Position numbers and translations under genes: made by a program. Positions 23,751 to 32,828 of a DNA stretch of 53,387 nt are shown piece by piece (position 1 is the first letter of the stretch; each line of letters opens with the position of its first letter). The stretch is from the NCBI GenBank assembly GCA_900546325.1, contig URCR01000018.1, forward strand, positions 1 through 53,387. The letters run 5' to 3'. The stretch comes from an uncultured Lachnospiraceae bacterium. GTDB taxonomy: Bacteria; Bacillota; Clostridia; Lachnospirales; Lachnospiraceae. Below the pieces are notes generated by a model, which was not told where the DNA came from, searched no databases, and saw only the letters and a program-made list of their open reading frames with translations.

Positions 23751-23776
23751 GACAATGCAGGTTGAAAAAAAGTTTT
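23751..23776 (-). promoter_or_regulatory. ECF-like promoter before the 96-aa gene
   Basis: On the minus strand: AAAAC, 17 nt, TGTC, with ATTGTCC at the -10 end and TTTTTAAAAC at the -35 end. There are 38 nt between the TGTC box and the start codon, identical to the copy at 20128-20153. Confidence 0.6.
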
Positions 23777-23851
23777 AAAAAATACAAAATTTTTTTAAAT
23801 AATTTTTCAGCCTTTTCAAATGGCCTTTGACAAAGTAAACATCGCACAACA

Positions 23852-23913
23852 AAAAACTCCTTCTTGTCAGGAAATGAATCACTTTTCATTTTCTCCTGAC
23901 AAAAAGGAGTTTT
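23852..23913 (-). terminator. Long terminator hairpin after gpsA
   Basis: AAAAACTCCTTCTTGTCAGG (23852-23871) pairs with the segment ending AAGGAGTTTT at 23913, and the inner GAAATGAA/TTTTCATTTTC parts pair as well, giving a stem of roughly 27 bp. On the minus strand it is followed by TTTTTTG, so it ends the gpsA transcript and insulates it from the accessory block. Confidence 0.85.
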
Positions 23914-23982
23914 ATTTTATTCAGATCCCGCAGCTGACGAAAACAGCCCGAAATCCTTTTTCTCTTCAAATATTCTAATATC

Positions 23983-24996
23983 CTATGCTTCCCACGGCAG
24001 ATCAGAATGCTCTGTCTTTCCATCCCGGAGCATCAGCTCTTTTACTGCTTCTGCCGCGCTCTTTCCTTCAAAGAGAACTGCATTGACCTGCTCGATGATC
24101 GGCATCTGTACTTCATATTTTCTGGCAAGCTTTACGGCCGCCTTTGTGGAATACACACCTTCCACAACCATCTGCACTTCATCCATCGCCTGCTGCATCG
24201 TTCTTCCCTGACCGATCAGATATCCTGCTTTTCGGTTGCGGCTGTGTACGCTCGCACATGTGACGATCAGATCTCCGATTCCGGTAAGTCCGGTAAAGCT
24301 TTCGATCTTGCCGCCCATCTTCACACCGAGGCGCGCGATCTCCGCAATTCCTCTCGTGATCAGAGCTGCCTTTGTGTTGTCCCCATACCCGAGTCCATCC
24401 GCAATCCCCGCTGCGAGAGCAATGACATTTTTCAGAGAGCCGCCAAGCTCGATTCCTAAAATATCCGGGCTTGTGTAGACGCGGAAGACCTCATTCATAA
24501 ACATTTTCTGAAGATATTCCGCGGTCTCTTTTGTGTGCGCTCCTACGACACAGGTTGTCGGAAGACATCTTCCGACTTCCTCCGCATGACTCGGACCGGA
24601 TAACACTGCTACATCCGCCTGCGGGATTTCCTGCTCAATCTGTTCAGAAAGTGTCATCAGCGTGCTTTCCTCGATTCCCTTTGCCACATTGACAATCTTC
24701 TGTCCTGCTTTCACAAAGGGAGCCATCTTCTTTGCAGTCGCTCTCGTAAATGGGGAAGGCACTGCAAGCACCATAAAATCCCGGTCTGCAATTGCTTCCT
24801 GAATCTCATTGGTAAATTTCATCGTCTGCGGAAGTTTTACTCCCGGCAGCTTGCTTTTGTGCTCACGCTCATGGTCAAGCATTTCTACTTCTGTCTTGTC
24901 AATCGACCATACCGTCACATCATGCCCGTTTTTATCCAACAGTAATGCAAGCGCTGTCCCCCAGCTTCCTGCTCCCAATACTCCGGCTTTTGCCAT
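23983..24996 (-). CDS. gpsA: NAD(P)H-dependent glycerol-3-phosphate dehydrogenase
   Basis: A 337-aa cytosolic enzyme that reduces dihydroxyacetone phosphate to sn-glycerol 3-phosphate for phospholipid synthesis. The N-terminal Rossmann motif is GAGSWGTALA (8-17), the substrate-binding Lys and the active-site region lie in GGSLKNVIALAAGIADGLG, and NTKAALITRG is the conserved C-domain stretch. The length is typical. The ATG lies 2 bp after the plsY stop, so product and consumer of glycerol 3-phosphate are co-produced. Confidence 0.97.
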   Translation of the reverse strand: MAKAGVLGAGSWGTALALLLDKNGHDVTVWSIDKTEVEMLDHEREHKSKLPGVKLPQTMKFTNEIQEAIADRDFMVLAVPSPFTRATAKKMAPFVKAGQKIVNVAKGIEESTLMTLSEQIEQEIPQADVAVLSGPSHAEEVGRCLPTTCVVGAHTKETAEYLQKMFMNEVFRVYTSPDILGIELGGSLKNVIALAAGIADGLGYGDNTKAALITRGIAEIARLGVKMGGKIESFTGLTGIGDLIVTCASVHSRNRKAGYLIGQGRTMQQAMDEVQMVVEGVYSTKAAVKLARKYEVQMPIIEQVNAVLFEGKSAAEAVKELMLRDGKTEHSDLPWEA

Positions 24997-24998
24997 AA

Positions 24999-25646
24999 TT
25001 ACCCCTCCTGTTTCTTCTTTGCACCAAACTTATTTTCAGTTCCATTCAACAATCTTTTGATATTTGCCCTGTGCTTATAAAATGCAGACAACATTAAAAA
25101 CACTGCGATGGCATACATCTCATACAGATGTGCCTGGGAAAGTCCGAATCCTCCCCGCTGTCCGTATATAACAACTTCCACGACAAACAGCACAACGATT
25201 GTGAGTGATCCCAGCGAAACATATCTTGTAATTCCGACGATCACCCAGAAAACGATTGCTGCGATCAGCATCATCATCGGGTTTGTGGCAAAAATCAGCC
25301 CTGCTGTCGCCGCAATCCCCTTTCCGCCCTTGAACTTTAAGTAAAACGGATAATTGTGCCCGAGCACAGCGCCCATTCCGGCGTACATCGAAAGAAGCGC
25401 AAGTTCATCCGGATATGCCTGCCCATAGAGCAGGCGGACGATCCACACTGCCAGCACACATTTTAAGAAATCGCCGAGGAAAGTGATCATTCCGGCTTTC
25501 CAGCCCAGTGTCCGGAGCGTGTTTGTCGTTCCGGCATTGCCGCTTCCATGCTGTCTGATGTCGATATGTTTCCATTTTCCATAGAGATATCCCGTCTGCA
25601 GCAGCCCGCAGACATATCCTATGATCGTACAGACCAAACGTTCCAT
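24999..25646 (-). CDS. plsY: Acyl-phosphate:glycerol-3-phosphate acyltransferase
   Basis: A 215-aa integral membrane enzyme that transfers an acyl group from acyl phosphate to glycerol 3-phosphate, the first step of phosphatidic acid synthesis in most Gram-positives. All three PlsY motifs are visible: GSGNAGTTNTLRTLG (about 36-50), GHNYPFYLKFKGGKG (about 96-110) and the C-terminal YKHRANIKRLLNGTE. Five to six membrane helices fit the family. It sits between der and gpsA with 2-bp gaps. Confidence 0.97.
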   Translation of the reverse strand: MERLVCTIIGYVCGLLQTGYLYGKWKHIDIRQHGSGNAGTTNTLRTLGWKAGMITFLGDFLKCVLAVWIVRLLYGQAYPDELALLSMYAGMGAVLGHNYPFYLKFKGGKGIAATAGLIFATNPMMMLIAAIVFWVIVGITRYVSLGSLTIVVLFVVEVVIYGQRGGFGLSQAHLYEMYAIAVFLMLSAFYKHRANIKRLLNGTENKFGAKKKQEG

Positions 25647-25648
25647 AA

Positions 25649-26977
25649 TTACCGCTCTTTCTCCTTTCTCTCGCGGATAAAGAATTTCAGTGAAGTCCCC
25701 TTAAATCCAAACGCCTCGCGGATCTTATTTTCCAGATAGCGTGTATAAGAGAAATGCATCAGTTCCTTATCGTTGACAAAAATGACAAAGGTCGGCGGCT
25801 TGACTGCCACCTGCGTAATATAGTAAAGTTTCAGTCTCTTTCCTTTATCTGACGGCGGCTGCTGCATCGCAACTGCTTCCATCATGATCTCGTTAAGCAC
25901 TCCTGTAGAAATGCGAAGTGTCTGGTTTTCCAGCACCATATCGATCATATCGAACAGTTTTGGAAGACGCTGTCCTGTCATCGCAGACACATACATAATC
26001 TCTGCATACGGCATATAGGATAATACCTGGCGGACGTTCTTTTCATATTCATACATCGTCTTATCGTTTTTCTCGATCGCATCCCATTTATTTACGACAA
26101 TGATCACACCCTTGCCGCGCTCATGGGCAATTCCGGCAATCTTGGCATCCTGCTCTGTGACACCTTCCACCGCATCGATCACAACTAAAACGACATCTGC
26201 CCGTTCCACCGCCGTCACCGTACGGATAATACTGTATCGCTCCAGTTCTTCTTTGATCTTATTCTTCCTGCGAAGTCCCGCTGTGTCGATAAAGACATAC
26301 TCTTTTCCATTCCATGTGATCTCCGTATCGATCGCATCCCGCGTTGTTCCTGCAATGTTTGACACGATCACGCGGTTCTCCCCGACCAGCTTGTTGATGA
26401 TCGAAGATTTTCCCACATTCGGCTTTCCGACGATTGCGATCCGTGGTCTTTCATCCTCTTCTTCCTCCGCCGAATGGTCCGGAAAATGCGCTGCTACCGC
26501 ATCTAACATATCTCCAAGTCCAAGTCTTGAGGACGCAGAGATCGGGATCGGATCTCCGATTCCCAGATTATAAAATTCATAAACATCTGCCATCAGTTTC
26601 TGGAAGCTGTCCACCTTATTGACAACTAATACGACCGGCTTTCCGGAACGGCGCAGCATGTCCGCTACTTTGGAATCCGAATCCTGAAGCCCTTGTCTCA
26701 CATCCGTGATAAAGATGATCACGTCCGCAGTATCAATCGCGATCTGTGCCTGCTCTCTCATCTGTGCAAGGATGATGTCCTTGCTGTCCGGCTCGATTCC
26801 GCCCGTGTCAATCAGGGTAAATTCCCGGTCAAGCCATGTTACTTCTGCATAAATTCTGTCTCTTGTGACTCCCGGCGTGTCTTTCACGATGGAAATCATC
26901 TCTCCTGCCAGCGCATTGAATAATGTAGATTTTCCTACATTCGGTCTTCCTACGATGGCGACTACTGGTTTACTCAT
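25649..26977 (-). CDS. der: Ribosome-assembly GTPase Der (EngA)
   Basis: A 442-aa protein with two tandem GTPase domains, a feature unique to Der: G1 motifs GRPNVGKST (about 8-16) and GKPNVGKSS (about 183-191), with DTPG/DTAG, NKVD and NKWD motifs in the right order, followed by the KH-like C-terminal domain. It is needed for maturation of the 50S ribosomal subunit. It leads the der-plsY-gpsA run and starts 62 bp after the DUF512 gene. Confidence 0.98.
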   Translation of the reverse strand: MSKPVVAIVGRPNVGKSTLFNALAGEMISIVKDTPGVTRDRIYAEVTWLDREFTLIDTGGIEPDSKDIILAQMREQAQIAIDTADVIIFITDVRQGLQDSDSKVADMLRRSGKPVVLVVNKVDSFQKLMADVYEFYNLGIGDPIPISASSRLGLGDMLDAVAAHFPDHSAEEEEDERPRIAIVGKPNVGKSSIINKLVGENRVIVSNIAGTTRDAIDTEITWNGKEYVFIDTAGLRRKNKIKEELERYSIIRTVTAVERADVVLVVIDAVEGVTEQDAKIAGIAHERGKGVIIVVNKWDAIEKNDKTMYEYEKNVRQVLSYMPYAEIMYVSAMTGQRLPKLFDMIDMVLENQTLRISTGVLNEIMMEAVAMQQPPSDKGKRLKLYYITQVAVKPPTFVIFVNDKELMHFSYTRYLENKIREAFGFKGTSLKFFIRERKEKER

Positions 26978-27038
26978 ATTTTCACTCCTATATCTGTCTT
27001 ATTTTCTTTTTTCCTTTGTTTTCATTCTGACAAATGTC

Positions 27039-28355
27039 CTATAGCTTCTCATCAAGGACTGCCTCGATAAAATCTTGTCCGCTTGATTTTACAATATCTA
27101 TCTGTACTTGTAAAGTCTCTTTCAATTCCCCTAACGTGACATCATCAAGAAATACTTCTTCCCCGTTCCTCAACATACAGCACGGCAGCAGCAGCCTGCT
27201 TCCAAGCGGCTTTCCCGAAAGCTGTGCCTTCAGGTCCTGCCCGGTGATCAGTCCTGCCACGGTGATCAGTTCCCCAAAGAAATCATTTCGAATCTCATAG
27301 AGATGGACAGTCACATGCGGATATTTTGTCTGAAGTGTCCCGATCATGTCTTTTAAATATGGATACGCAAGTTTTCCGGTTGCCAGCGAAATCTCTGTCT
27401 CTCTGTCATCGCCGGAAATCCTCTCAAATGCTTCCTGAAATTCATTCTGCAGAAGTCTTGTCGTCCCGACTCCATTTTCCAGCTGAAGATAGCCGTCATA
27501 GCGCTCCTCCTCCGGCATCTCCTCCCCGGCAAGAATATACCATTCATCCCCGGCGTGGATAAAATGTGTTCCGTATTCCTCATAAATTTTGTTCTGCCAG
27601 CGATGAATGATCGCAAGCACTTCCCTTGCCTCTTCCTTTGTAAATGGTTCCAGCGGGTAGAGTCCGTCACGGAATTTTGTCAGTCCCACCGGAACGACCG
27701 ATACACTCTGTAAATGCGGCAGATATGCTGTCATATCCCGGATGCTCCGCTCAAGCTCTTCTCCATCGTTGATCCCTTTGCAGAGCACGATCTGTCCGTT
27801 CATCGTAATCCCGCCCTCATAGAGTTTCTGCACCTTCTTCAGCGCCTCCCCCGCAAACCGGTTATGCAGCATCTTGCAGCGCAGTTCCGGGTTGGTCGTG
27901 TGAAAGGAAATATTGATCGGCTCCAGATGATACTGTACGATCCGCCCAATGTCATGATCACTCATATTCGTCAATGTAATATAGTTTCCCTGCAGGAAAG
28001 AGAGTCTGGAATCATCATCCTTAAAATACAGCGTCTCCCGCATTCCCTTCGGCATCTGGTCGATAAAGCAGAACATACACTTGTTTCTGCAGGAACGGTA
28101 CTCATCCATCAGTCCCTGTTCAAACTCGATCCCCAGATCTTCTTCATAATCCTTCTCGATCTCCAGCTCCCACTCTTCTCCGTCCGGTTTCTCGATCAGA
28201 AGAACCAGTTCCTCATCATTTACAAGGTAATGATAATCAAAGACATCCTCGATCTCCTTGTCATTGATACTGATCAGGCAGTCCCCCGGTTCCACTCCGA
28301 GCTCCCACGCGATACTTCCGTCCTCCACCGAACGGATGATATGTCTATTTTTCAT
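27039..28355 (-). CDS. DUF512 family protein with PDZ-like and radical-SAM-like regions
   Basis: A 438-aa protein. The N-terminal 60 residues look PDZ-like (IAWELGVEPGDCLISINDKE). A CxxxCxxC cluster in CRNKCMFCFIDQMP is the radical-SAM-type iron-sulfur site. The C-terminal half contains ITVAGLITGQDL and the GSRLLLPCCMLRNGEEVFLDD tract of DUF512. The function of the family is not established to my knowledge. It is strictly a Clostridia-type gene found next to der, which supports a link to ribosome or membrane biogenesis, but only by position. Confidence 0.92.
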   Translation of the reverse strand: MKNRHIIRSVEDGSIAWELGVEPGDCLISINDKEIEDVFDYHYLVNDEELVLLIEKPDGEEWELEIEKDYEEDLGIEFEQGLMDEYRSCRNKCMFCFIDQMPKGMRETLYFKDDDSRLSFLQGNYITLTNMSDHDIGRIVQYHLEPINISFHTTNPELRCKMLHNRFAGEALKKVQKLYEGGITMNGQIVLCKGINDGEELERSIRDMTAYLPHLQSVSVVPVGLTKFRDGLYPLEPFTKEEAREVLAIIHRWQNKIYEEYGTHFIHAGDEWYILAGEEMPEEERYDGYLQLENGVGTTRLLQNEFQEAFERISGDDRETEISLATGKLAYPYLKDMIGTLQTKYPHVTVHLYEIRNDFFGELITVAGLITGQDLKAQLSGKPLGSRLLLPCCMLRNGEEVFLDDVTLGELKETLQVQIDIVKSSGQDFIEAVLDEKL

Positions 28356-28515
28356 ATTGTCTTCTCCTAATTTTACTACTTACAAATGCTGCATATATTT
28401 TCAGGAAAATTTTGGCAAAGCTTTCCAAACAATGTTTTCCTTTGCCGCATCTGTTTTTGACCTTCCTTTATCATACTAGATTTTGATAGAAAAAGCAATT
28501 TTTTACACCTCTTTC

Positions 28516-28544
28516 TTGCCCCACAGATCAAAAAGTGATATAAA
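28516..28544 (+). promoter_or_regulatory. Promoter of prs
   Basis: TTGCCC (28516-28521), 17-bp spacer, TATAAA (28539-28544), 34 bp before the prs start codon. The rest of the 223-bp divergent gap shows nothing else I can name. Confidence 0.6.
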
Positions 28545-28578
28545 TGAGATGTCAATAAAATTTTTAACGGAGGCCATT

Positions 28579-29751
28579 ATGCCAAATATTCAATTATTAG
28601 AAAAAACTCTGCCGGCGGCGCCCCTTCGCATCGCAGCGCTGGAAAGCTGCCTGCCGCTGGCACAAAAAGTCGATGACTATATCGTAACATTCCGAAAAAG
28701 TGCACTGGAATCGATGCAGTCTTCCGCACTTTATGCAAACTACAAAAAAGACAGCTATCTTCTGAAGACTTCCTGCCCGCGTTTCGGTTCAGGGGAAGCA
28801 AAAGGAATGATCCACGAGTCTGTCCGCGGTGCAGACTTGTTTGTCATGGCAGATGTATGCAATTACAGTCTGACCTACTCTGTCAACGGACATTTAAATC
28901 ACATGTCCCCGGACGACCATTATCAGGACTTAAAGCGTGTCATCTCCGCAGCTACCGGAAAAGCGCACCGCATCAATGTGATCATGCCATTCCTCTATGA
29001 GAGCCGCCAGCATAAGCGCACAACGAGAGAATCTCTTGACTGTGCACTCGGACTGGAAGAGCTGATCGATATGGGCGTCAGCAATATCCTCACATTCGAT
29101 GCCCACGATCCGCGCGTACAGAATTCTATCCCGCTGAAGGGATTTGACAACTTCAGCCCGGCATATCAGTTCATGAAAGCGTTGTTCCGCACAGAACCTG
29201 ATTTAAATGTGGACAAGGATCACCTGATGATCATCAGCCCGGACGAAGGCGCGATGCACAGAGCTGTCTACTTCTCAAACGTGCTCGGCGTAGACATGGG
29301 AATGTTCTATAAGAGAAGAGATTACTCTACAGTTATCAATGGGAAAAATCCGATCGTCGCTCACGAATTCCTCGGTGATGATGTAAGCGGAAAGGATGTG
29401 ATCATCCTCGATGATATGATTTCTTCCGGCGAAAGTATGTTAGATGTAGCAAAACAGCTGAAAGACCGCCACGCAAACCGCGTATTTATCTGTACAACCT
29501 TCGGACTCTTCACAGAAGGCTTAGGAAAATTCGATGAATACTATGAGAAAGGTTACATCGACCGCGTGATCACGACGAACCTCACTTACCTTCCTGCAGA
29601 GGCTGCCGAAAAGCCATACTTTGTTGTGGCAGACATGAGTAAGTTTCTCGCACTGATCATTGATTCCCTGAATCATGACATTTCCATCGGTTCTGTGCTA
29701 AATCCGACCGATAAGATTCACAGACTGCTGGAAAATTATAAGAAAAGATAG
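28579..29751 (+). CDS. prs: Ribose-phosphate pyrophosphokinase, long form
   Basis: A 390-aa enzyme from ATG 28579 (GGAGG site); the longer open frame is unsupported. It makes PRPP from ribose 5-phosphate and ATP for purine, pyrimidine, NAD and His/Trp synthesis. The flexible catalytic loop is in ESRQHKRTTRES, ribose-phosphate binding in FDAHDPRVQNS, and the PRPP loop is VIILDDMISSGESM. Typical Prs is about 315 aa. The extra length is in the N-terminal part, a form I associate with Lachnospiraceae. It is monocistronic with its own promoter and terminator. Confidence 0.95.
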   Translation: MPNIQLLEKTLPAAPLRIAALESCLPLAQKVDDYIVTFRKSALESMQSSALYANYKKDSYLLKTSCPRFGSGEAKGMIHESVRGADLFVMADVCNYSLTYSVNGHLNHMSPDDHYQDLKRVISAATGKAHRINVIMPFLYESRQHKRTTRESLDCALGLEELIDMGVSNILTFDAHDPRVQNSIPLKGFDNFSPAYQFMKALFRTEPDLNVDKDHLMIISPDEGAMHRAVYFSNVLGVDMGMFYKRRDYSTVINGKNPIVAHEFLGDDVSGKDVIILDDMISSGESMLDVAKQLKDRHANRVFICTTFGLFTEGLGKFDEYYEKGYIDRVITTNLTYLPAEAAEKPYFVVADMSKFLALIIDSLNHDISIGSVLNPTDKIHRLLENYKKR

Positions 29752-29785
29752 CAAAACTGTATCAACTGCAATTTGCAAAAGCCGC

Positions 29786-29825
29786 GAGGGAGATGGCACA
29801 AAACAATGTGTCTCTCCCTCACTTT
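29786..29825 (+). terminator. Terminator of prs
   Basis: GAGGGAGATGGCACA pairs with TGTGTCTCTCCCTC around AAACAA (29786-29820), followed by a short T-rich tract. Confidence 0.75.
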
Positions 29826-29873
29826 CTTCCAAAGACTTGTCGCCTCCATTTATATATTACCGAATAATATCTT

Positions 29874-30650
29874 CTAAGAAATTACCCCCAAAAAACGGAG
29901 CGCTTTCTCAATGCCTCCTTCATCTACATCAGCAGTCACGTAATCCGCTTCCTTCTTCACACAATCTTGTGCATTTCCCATCGCAACTCCAATTTGTGCA
30001 AATCTCAGCATATCTATATCGTTTTCCGCATCCCCGAATGCCATCACTTCACTCTGCCGGATTCCGAAACACTCACAAAAATATCGGATTCCCTCTGACT
30101 TTCCTCCATTCGCAGATATGATATCGACTCCGTCCTCATTCCATCTGACAAATTTACAATGCTCCGGCAAAGCATCCCCTAAGAAAATTTCTTCCTCTTC
30201 TTTCAAGAACATTGATGCCTGATAAAGTTCGTCTCCCCTGTATAAGCCTACTTCCGGTGCAGATGTCGACACATTTTCAAGCGCTTTGCACACCTCATCG
30301 TTCACAAAATTGATATAAATTCTCTGTGCTTCGACTAAAACCAGAGGATATCTTTTTCTCTCAAATATCGCTATCAGCTTTTCTGACAACTCCTTATCAA
30401 AAGGTGTTCCACGCAAAATCTCTCCATTCGTATCAAGACATAACCGCCCATTTAGTGTAACATAACCATCAAACTTTATATGATTTACCGGCAGTTGCAA
30501 CAACTCTGTAAAATGTCTGCCCGTAGCCATAAATATTTTTATTCCTTTCGCTCTCAGGGCTTCCAATGCATTCTCCGCATCAGGCGGTATCCGCTTTGTC
30601 TTATGAGAAAGCAAAGTGCCATCCACGTCAAAAAAAATTGCTTTAATCAT
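29874..30650 (-). CDS. Cof-type HAD phosphatase
   Basis: A 258-aa HAD-superfamily hydrolase with a type IIB cap. Motif I is FFDVDGTLLS (both catalytic Asp), motif II is MATGRHFTEL, the motif III Lys is in NGGKSEGIRYF and motif IV is AFGDAENDIDML. Family members dephosphorylate sugar phosphates, FMN or similar small molecules; the exact substrate cannot be told. It converges with prs, whose terminator lies about 50 bp beyond its stop. The gene seems to stand alone. Confidence 0.93.
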   Translation of the reverse strand: MIKAIFFDVDGTLLSHKTKRIPPDAENALEALRAKGIKIFMATGRHFTELLQLPVNHIKFDGYVTLNGRLCLDTNGEILRGTPFDKELSEKLIAIFERKRYPLVLVEAQRIYINFVNDEVCKALENVSTSAPEVGLYRGDELYQASMFLKEEEEIFLGDALPEHCKFVRWNEDGVDIISANGGKSEGIRYFCECFGIRQSEVMAFGDAENDIDMLRFAQIGVAMGNAQDCVKKEADYVTADVDEGGIEKALRFLGVIS

Positions 30651-30661
30651 AAATATCTCCT

Positions 30662-30735
30662 CTTGACACTCCCCACAGCTAAAGGAGGCTACTTTTCAGT
30701 GGCCTCGCTGAAGCAAGGAGTTTTTCGACACATTT
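30662..30735. mobile_element. Possible degraded IS200/IS605-type end
   Basis: The sequence TTGACACTCCCCACAGCTAA (30663-30682) resembles the conserved right-end sequences of IS200/IS605/IS1341-group (TnpB) elements. The following 50 nt contain overlapping partial hairpins (GAGGC with GCCTC, CTCC with GGAG). No transposase remains. It sits between the Cof gene start and the decayed gene at 30905, a place with other signs of erosion. Resemblance is from memory of such ends. Confidence 0.35.
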
Positions 30736-30904
30736 GATAATTCTTTTATACAGTATAGCACCCCTCTAAAACTCTGTCATCTCTTTTACGTAGTGAAAAG
30801 ATTTTTCCCTTTCCCAATTGACTTTTCCCTGCTATAATAACTGCAGAACTTTTTCTTCAAAACCCGATACACCGGACAAAACAAGAAACGAAAGGCCGAC
30901 ATCT

Positions 30905-31358
30905 ATGAAAGCTAAAAATTTTTGCAACATTCCCGATATCCAACAGAAACTGATTGACTATAGCAGTTCTGTTTTCCATTATTATTTTAACCGGGACATG
31001 GACAGTTTTGTAAAACTTCTTGATCCTGATTTTGTATGGATCGGTTCTTACCATTTTCAATATACAAAGGGAATCGATCAGTTTTTGGAAATAACAAAAG
31101 AAGAAGCCCAGGAAATTGCTGCCGAAGTATTCGATGAAGAATACCAGATTTTATCATCCGGCCGCCAGTTGTGGGCGCTGCACGGCAAATTTTCCGCATC
31201 CGCATGGAACTTTCTTAAAACAGGTTCACCGGAGCTGGCTCGTCAATCCCATGTACATCCAGAATCTCCGGCGTTACTTTCTTCCACTGACCAATCAGAT
31301 TCAGATTCCCATCGGAAAGAGCCGCTACAACGAAGTCCGGGAAGCCTCAAATGGCTGA
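30905..31358 (+). pseudogene. Decayed NTF2-like/LytTR transcription regulator
   Basis: The frame opens at ATG 30905 (GAAAGG upstream, extended -10 TGCTATAAT at 30830-30838). It encodes an NTF2/SnoaL-like segment (YFNRDMDSFVKLLDPDFVWIG, continuing to ALHGKFSASAW). Around 31209 the sense shifts by one base: the new frame reads LKQVHRSWLVNPMYIQNLRR and IPIGKSRYNEVRE, which is the second half of a LytTR DNA-binding domain, ending at 31358. The first half of LytTR is missing between the two parts, so a deletion plus frameshift has destroyed the gene. Intact relatives of this architecture are two-domain regulators in gut Firmicutes. Confidence 0.7.
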
Positions 31359-31490
31359 AATACTCCCGAGCATAAAACTTCCGAAGAAATTGCCTATACA
31401 ATCAAAAGAGATATTCGATCAGAGGAAACATGTTTGCACCCCGATAAAATATCTCTTTTCTTAAAACGATGTAATAGCTGTCAGTCTCTG

Positions 31491-32828
31491 TTATTTTTCC
31501 CCGCTCACAGCTTCCTCATGGTATTCTCCCTCGAACACTTCGCCGCCTTCCGGCTGCTTTTTTGATATATCCGAGTCTGCTGCCCCCGGTGGAAACGAAT
31601 AATACTGGTGACCGTTTTCCAATGTTACCCCCCTCGCCTCTGCAAGTTCACTGACTGTCACAAGCTGATATCCCTTCTCCACAAGCTTTGGAATCAATTC
31701 CAGCGCGGCATCGATCGTTGTCGAATGAATATCATGCATCAGCACAATATCTCCGTCTTTTACAGTGTTCAAGACGCTGTCTACCGTCGCTTTCGCATTT
31801 TTTGTCTGCCAGTCCAGTGTATCAATGGTCCACATAATAAACGGCATCTTCACAGTCTCTTTCAATGTGTCGCTGATTGCCCCGTATGGTGGCCGAAGTG
31901 TTGTGGAACCGTTTGCCACAAAGCCATTGATGATTTTGTTTGTACCGTCTACTTCACTTAAAATCTCTGCAGCGTCCATCGTAGATAAGTTCGCATGTGT
32001 CATGGAATGGTTGGAAAGCTCACATCCCTGCTTTGCCATGCGTTTGATCAAATCCCCATTGTTCTGCGCATTCTGTCCCAGCATGAAAAAGGTCGCTCTT
32101 GAGTTGTATTTCTCCAGTTGATCCAGCAACTCTCCGGTCCGGCTTCCCGGTCCGTCATCAAATGTCAACGCGATCATCGGTTTGCTCGGATCAATGGAAC
32201 TTTCTTCAGATTTTAATTTTCCGTCTTTGGCAAACTGATAGGTCTTGACACCGATCCGCAGTTCTCCGGTTACCATATTTCCTTCACCATCAAAATAATA
32301 CTTCGCTCCATCATCTTCTACCCAGCCATTTTGCACATACGTTCCGTCCGGCTGTTTAAATTTGTTGCCGTCCCACTCACCATATTTATTTTTCACAGTC
32401 AATGTGCCGTCCTGCGTTTCAAAAAATACTTCCTGAGACAGTTCTCCTTCTAGTTTCTTCTTCAAGTCATCTGAAAGATTTATCTTCACCGGAAATATTC
32501 CCTCTTTTGTCCCGTCAGACTCACATTCCAGTGTGTAATCCTTCCCTTGTTTCAGGCTTTCCATAAAATCCTGTGCCGTGTACTTTTTCTTTTTATCCAG
32601 CACTGTCTTCATCGCGCCTTCTCCATGGATATTCACAGAAAAATCGGGAAGCTCACTGTCCTGATACATCATCTCTGACTTCGCCTTCATAGAGATGACT
32701 GCCAGTCCGCTCTTTTCGGAAGCTGCCGCCGTACTGAACAGTATCACCGACATCAGACAAAGAACTGCAATGCTGATCAGTTTTTTCTTAACGCGTTCTC
32801 TCTTGTACCCGCGCTTTATCTGCCTCAT
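31491..32828 (-). CDS. Secreted polysaccharide deacetylase with wall-binding repeats
   Basis: A 445-aa exported protein: signal peptide about 1-37 (LISIAVLCLMSVILFSTAAAS), an N-terminal region of about 120 residues of unknown fold, cell-wall-binding type repeats near 165-205 (NGWVEDDGAKYYFDGEGNMV), then a NodB deacetylase domain. The catalytic Asp is in LTFDDGPG, metal-binding His residues are in SNHSMTHANLS, and RPPYG and LMHDIHSTT are also conserved. It probably removes N-acetyl groups from peptidoglycan or another wall glycan, a common lysozyme defence. The start at 32828 has AGGGGGAT upstream. The gene is monocistronic. Confidence 0.92.
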   Translation of the reverse strand: MRQIKRGYKRERVKKKLISIAVLCLMSVILFSTAAASEKSGLAVISMKAKSEMMYQDSELPDFSVNIHGEGAMKTVLDKKKKYTAQDFMESLKQGKDYTLECESDGTKEGIFPVKINLSDDLKKKLEGELSQEVFFETQDGTLTVKNKYGEWDGNKFKQPDGTYVQNGWVEDDGAKYYFDGEGNMVTGELRIGVKTYQFAKDGKLKSEESSIDPSKPMIALTFDDGPGSRTGELLDQLEKYNSRATFFMLGQNAQNNGDLIKRMAKQGCELSNHSMTHANLSTMDAAEILSEVDGTNKIINGFVANGSTTLRPPYGAISDTLKETVKMPFIMWTIDTLDWQTKNAKATVDSVLNTVKDGDIVLMHDIHSTTIDAALELIPKLVEKGYQLVTVSELAEARGVTLENGHQYYSFPPGAADSDISKKQPEGGEVFEGEYHEEAVSGEK

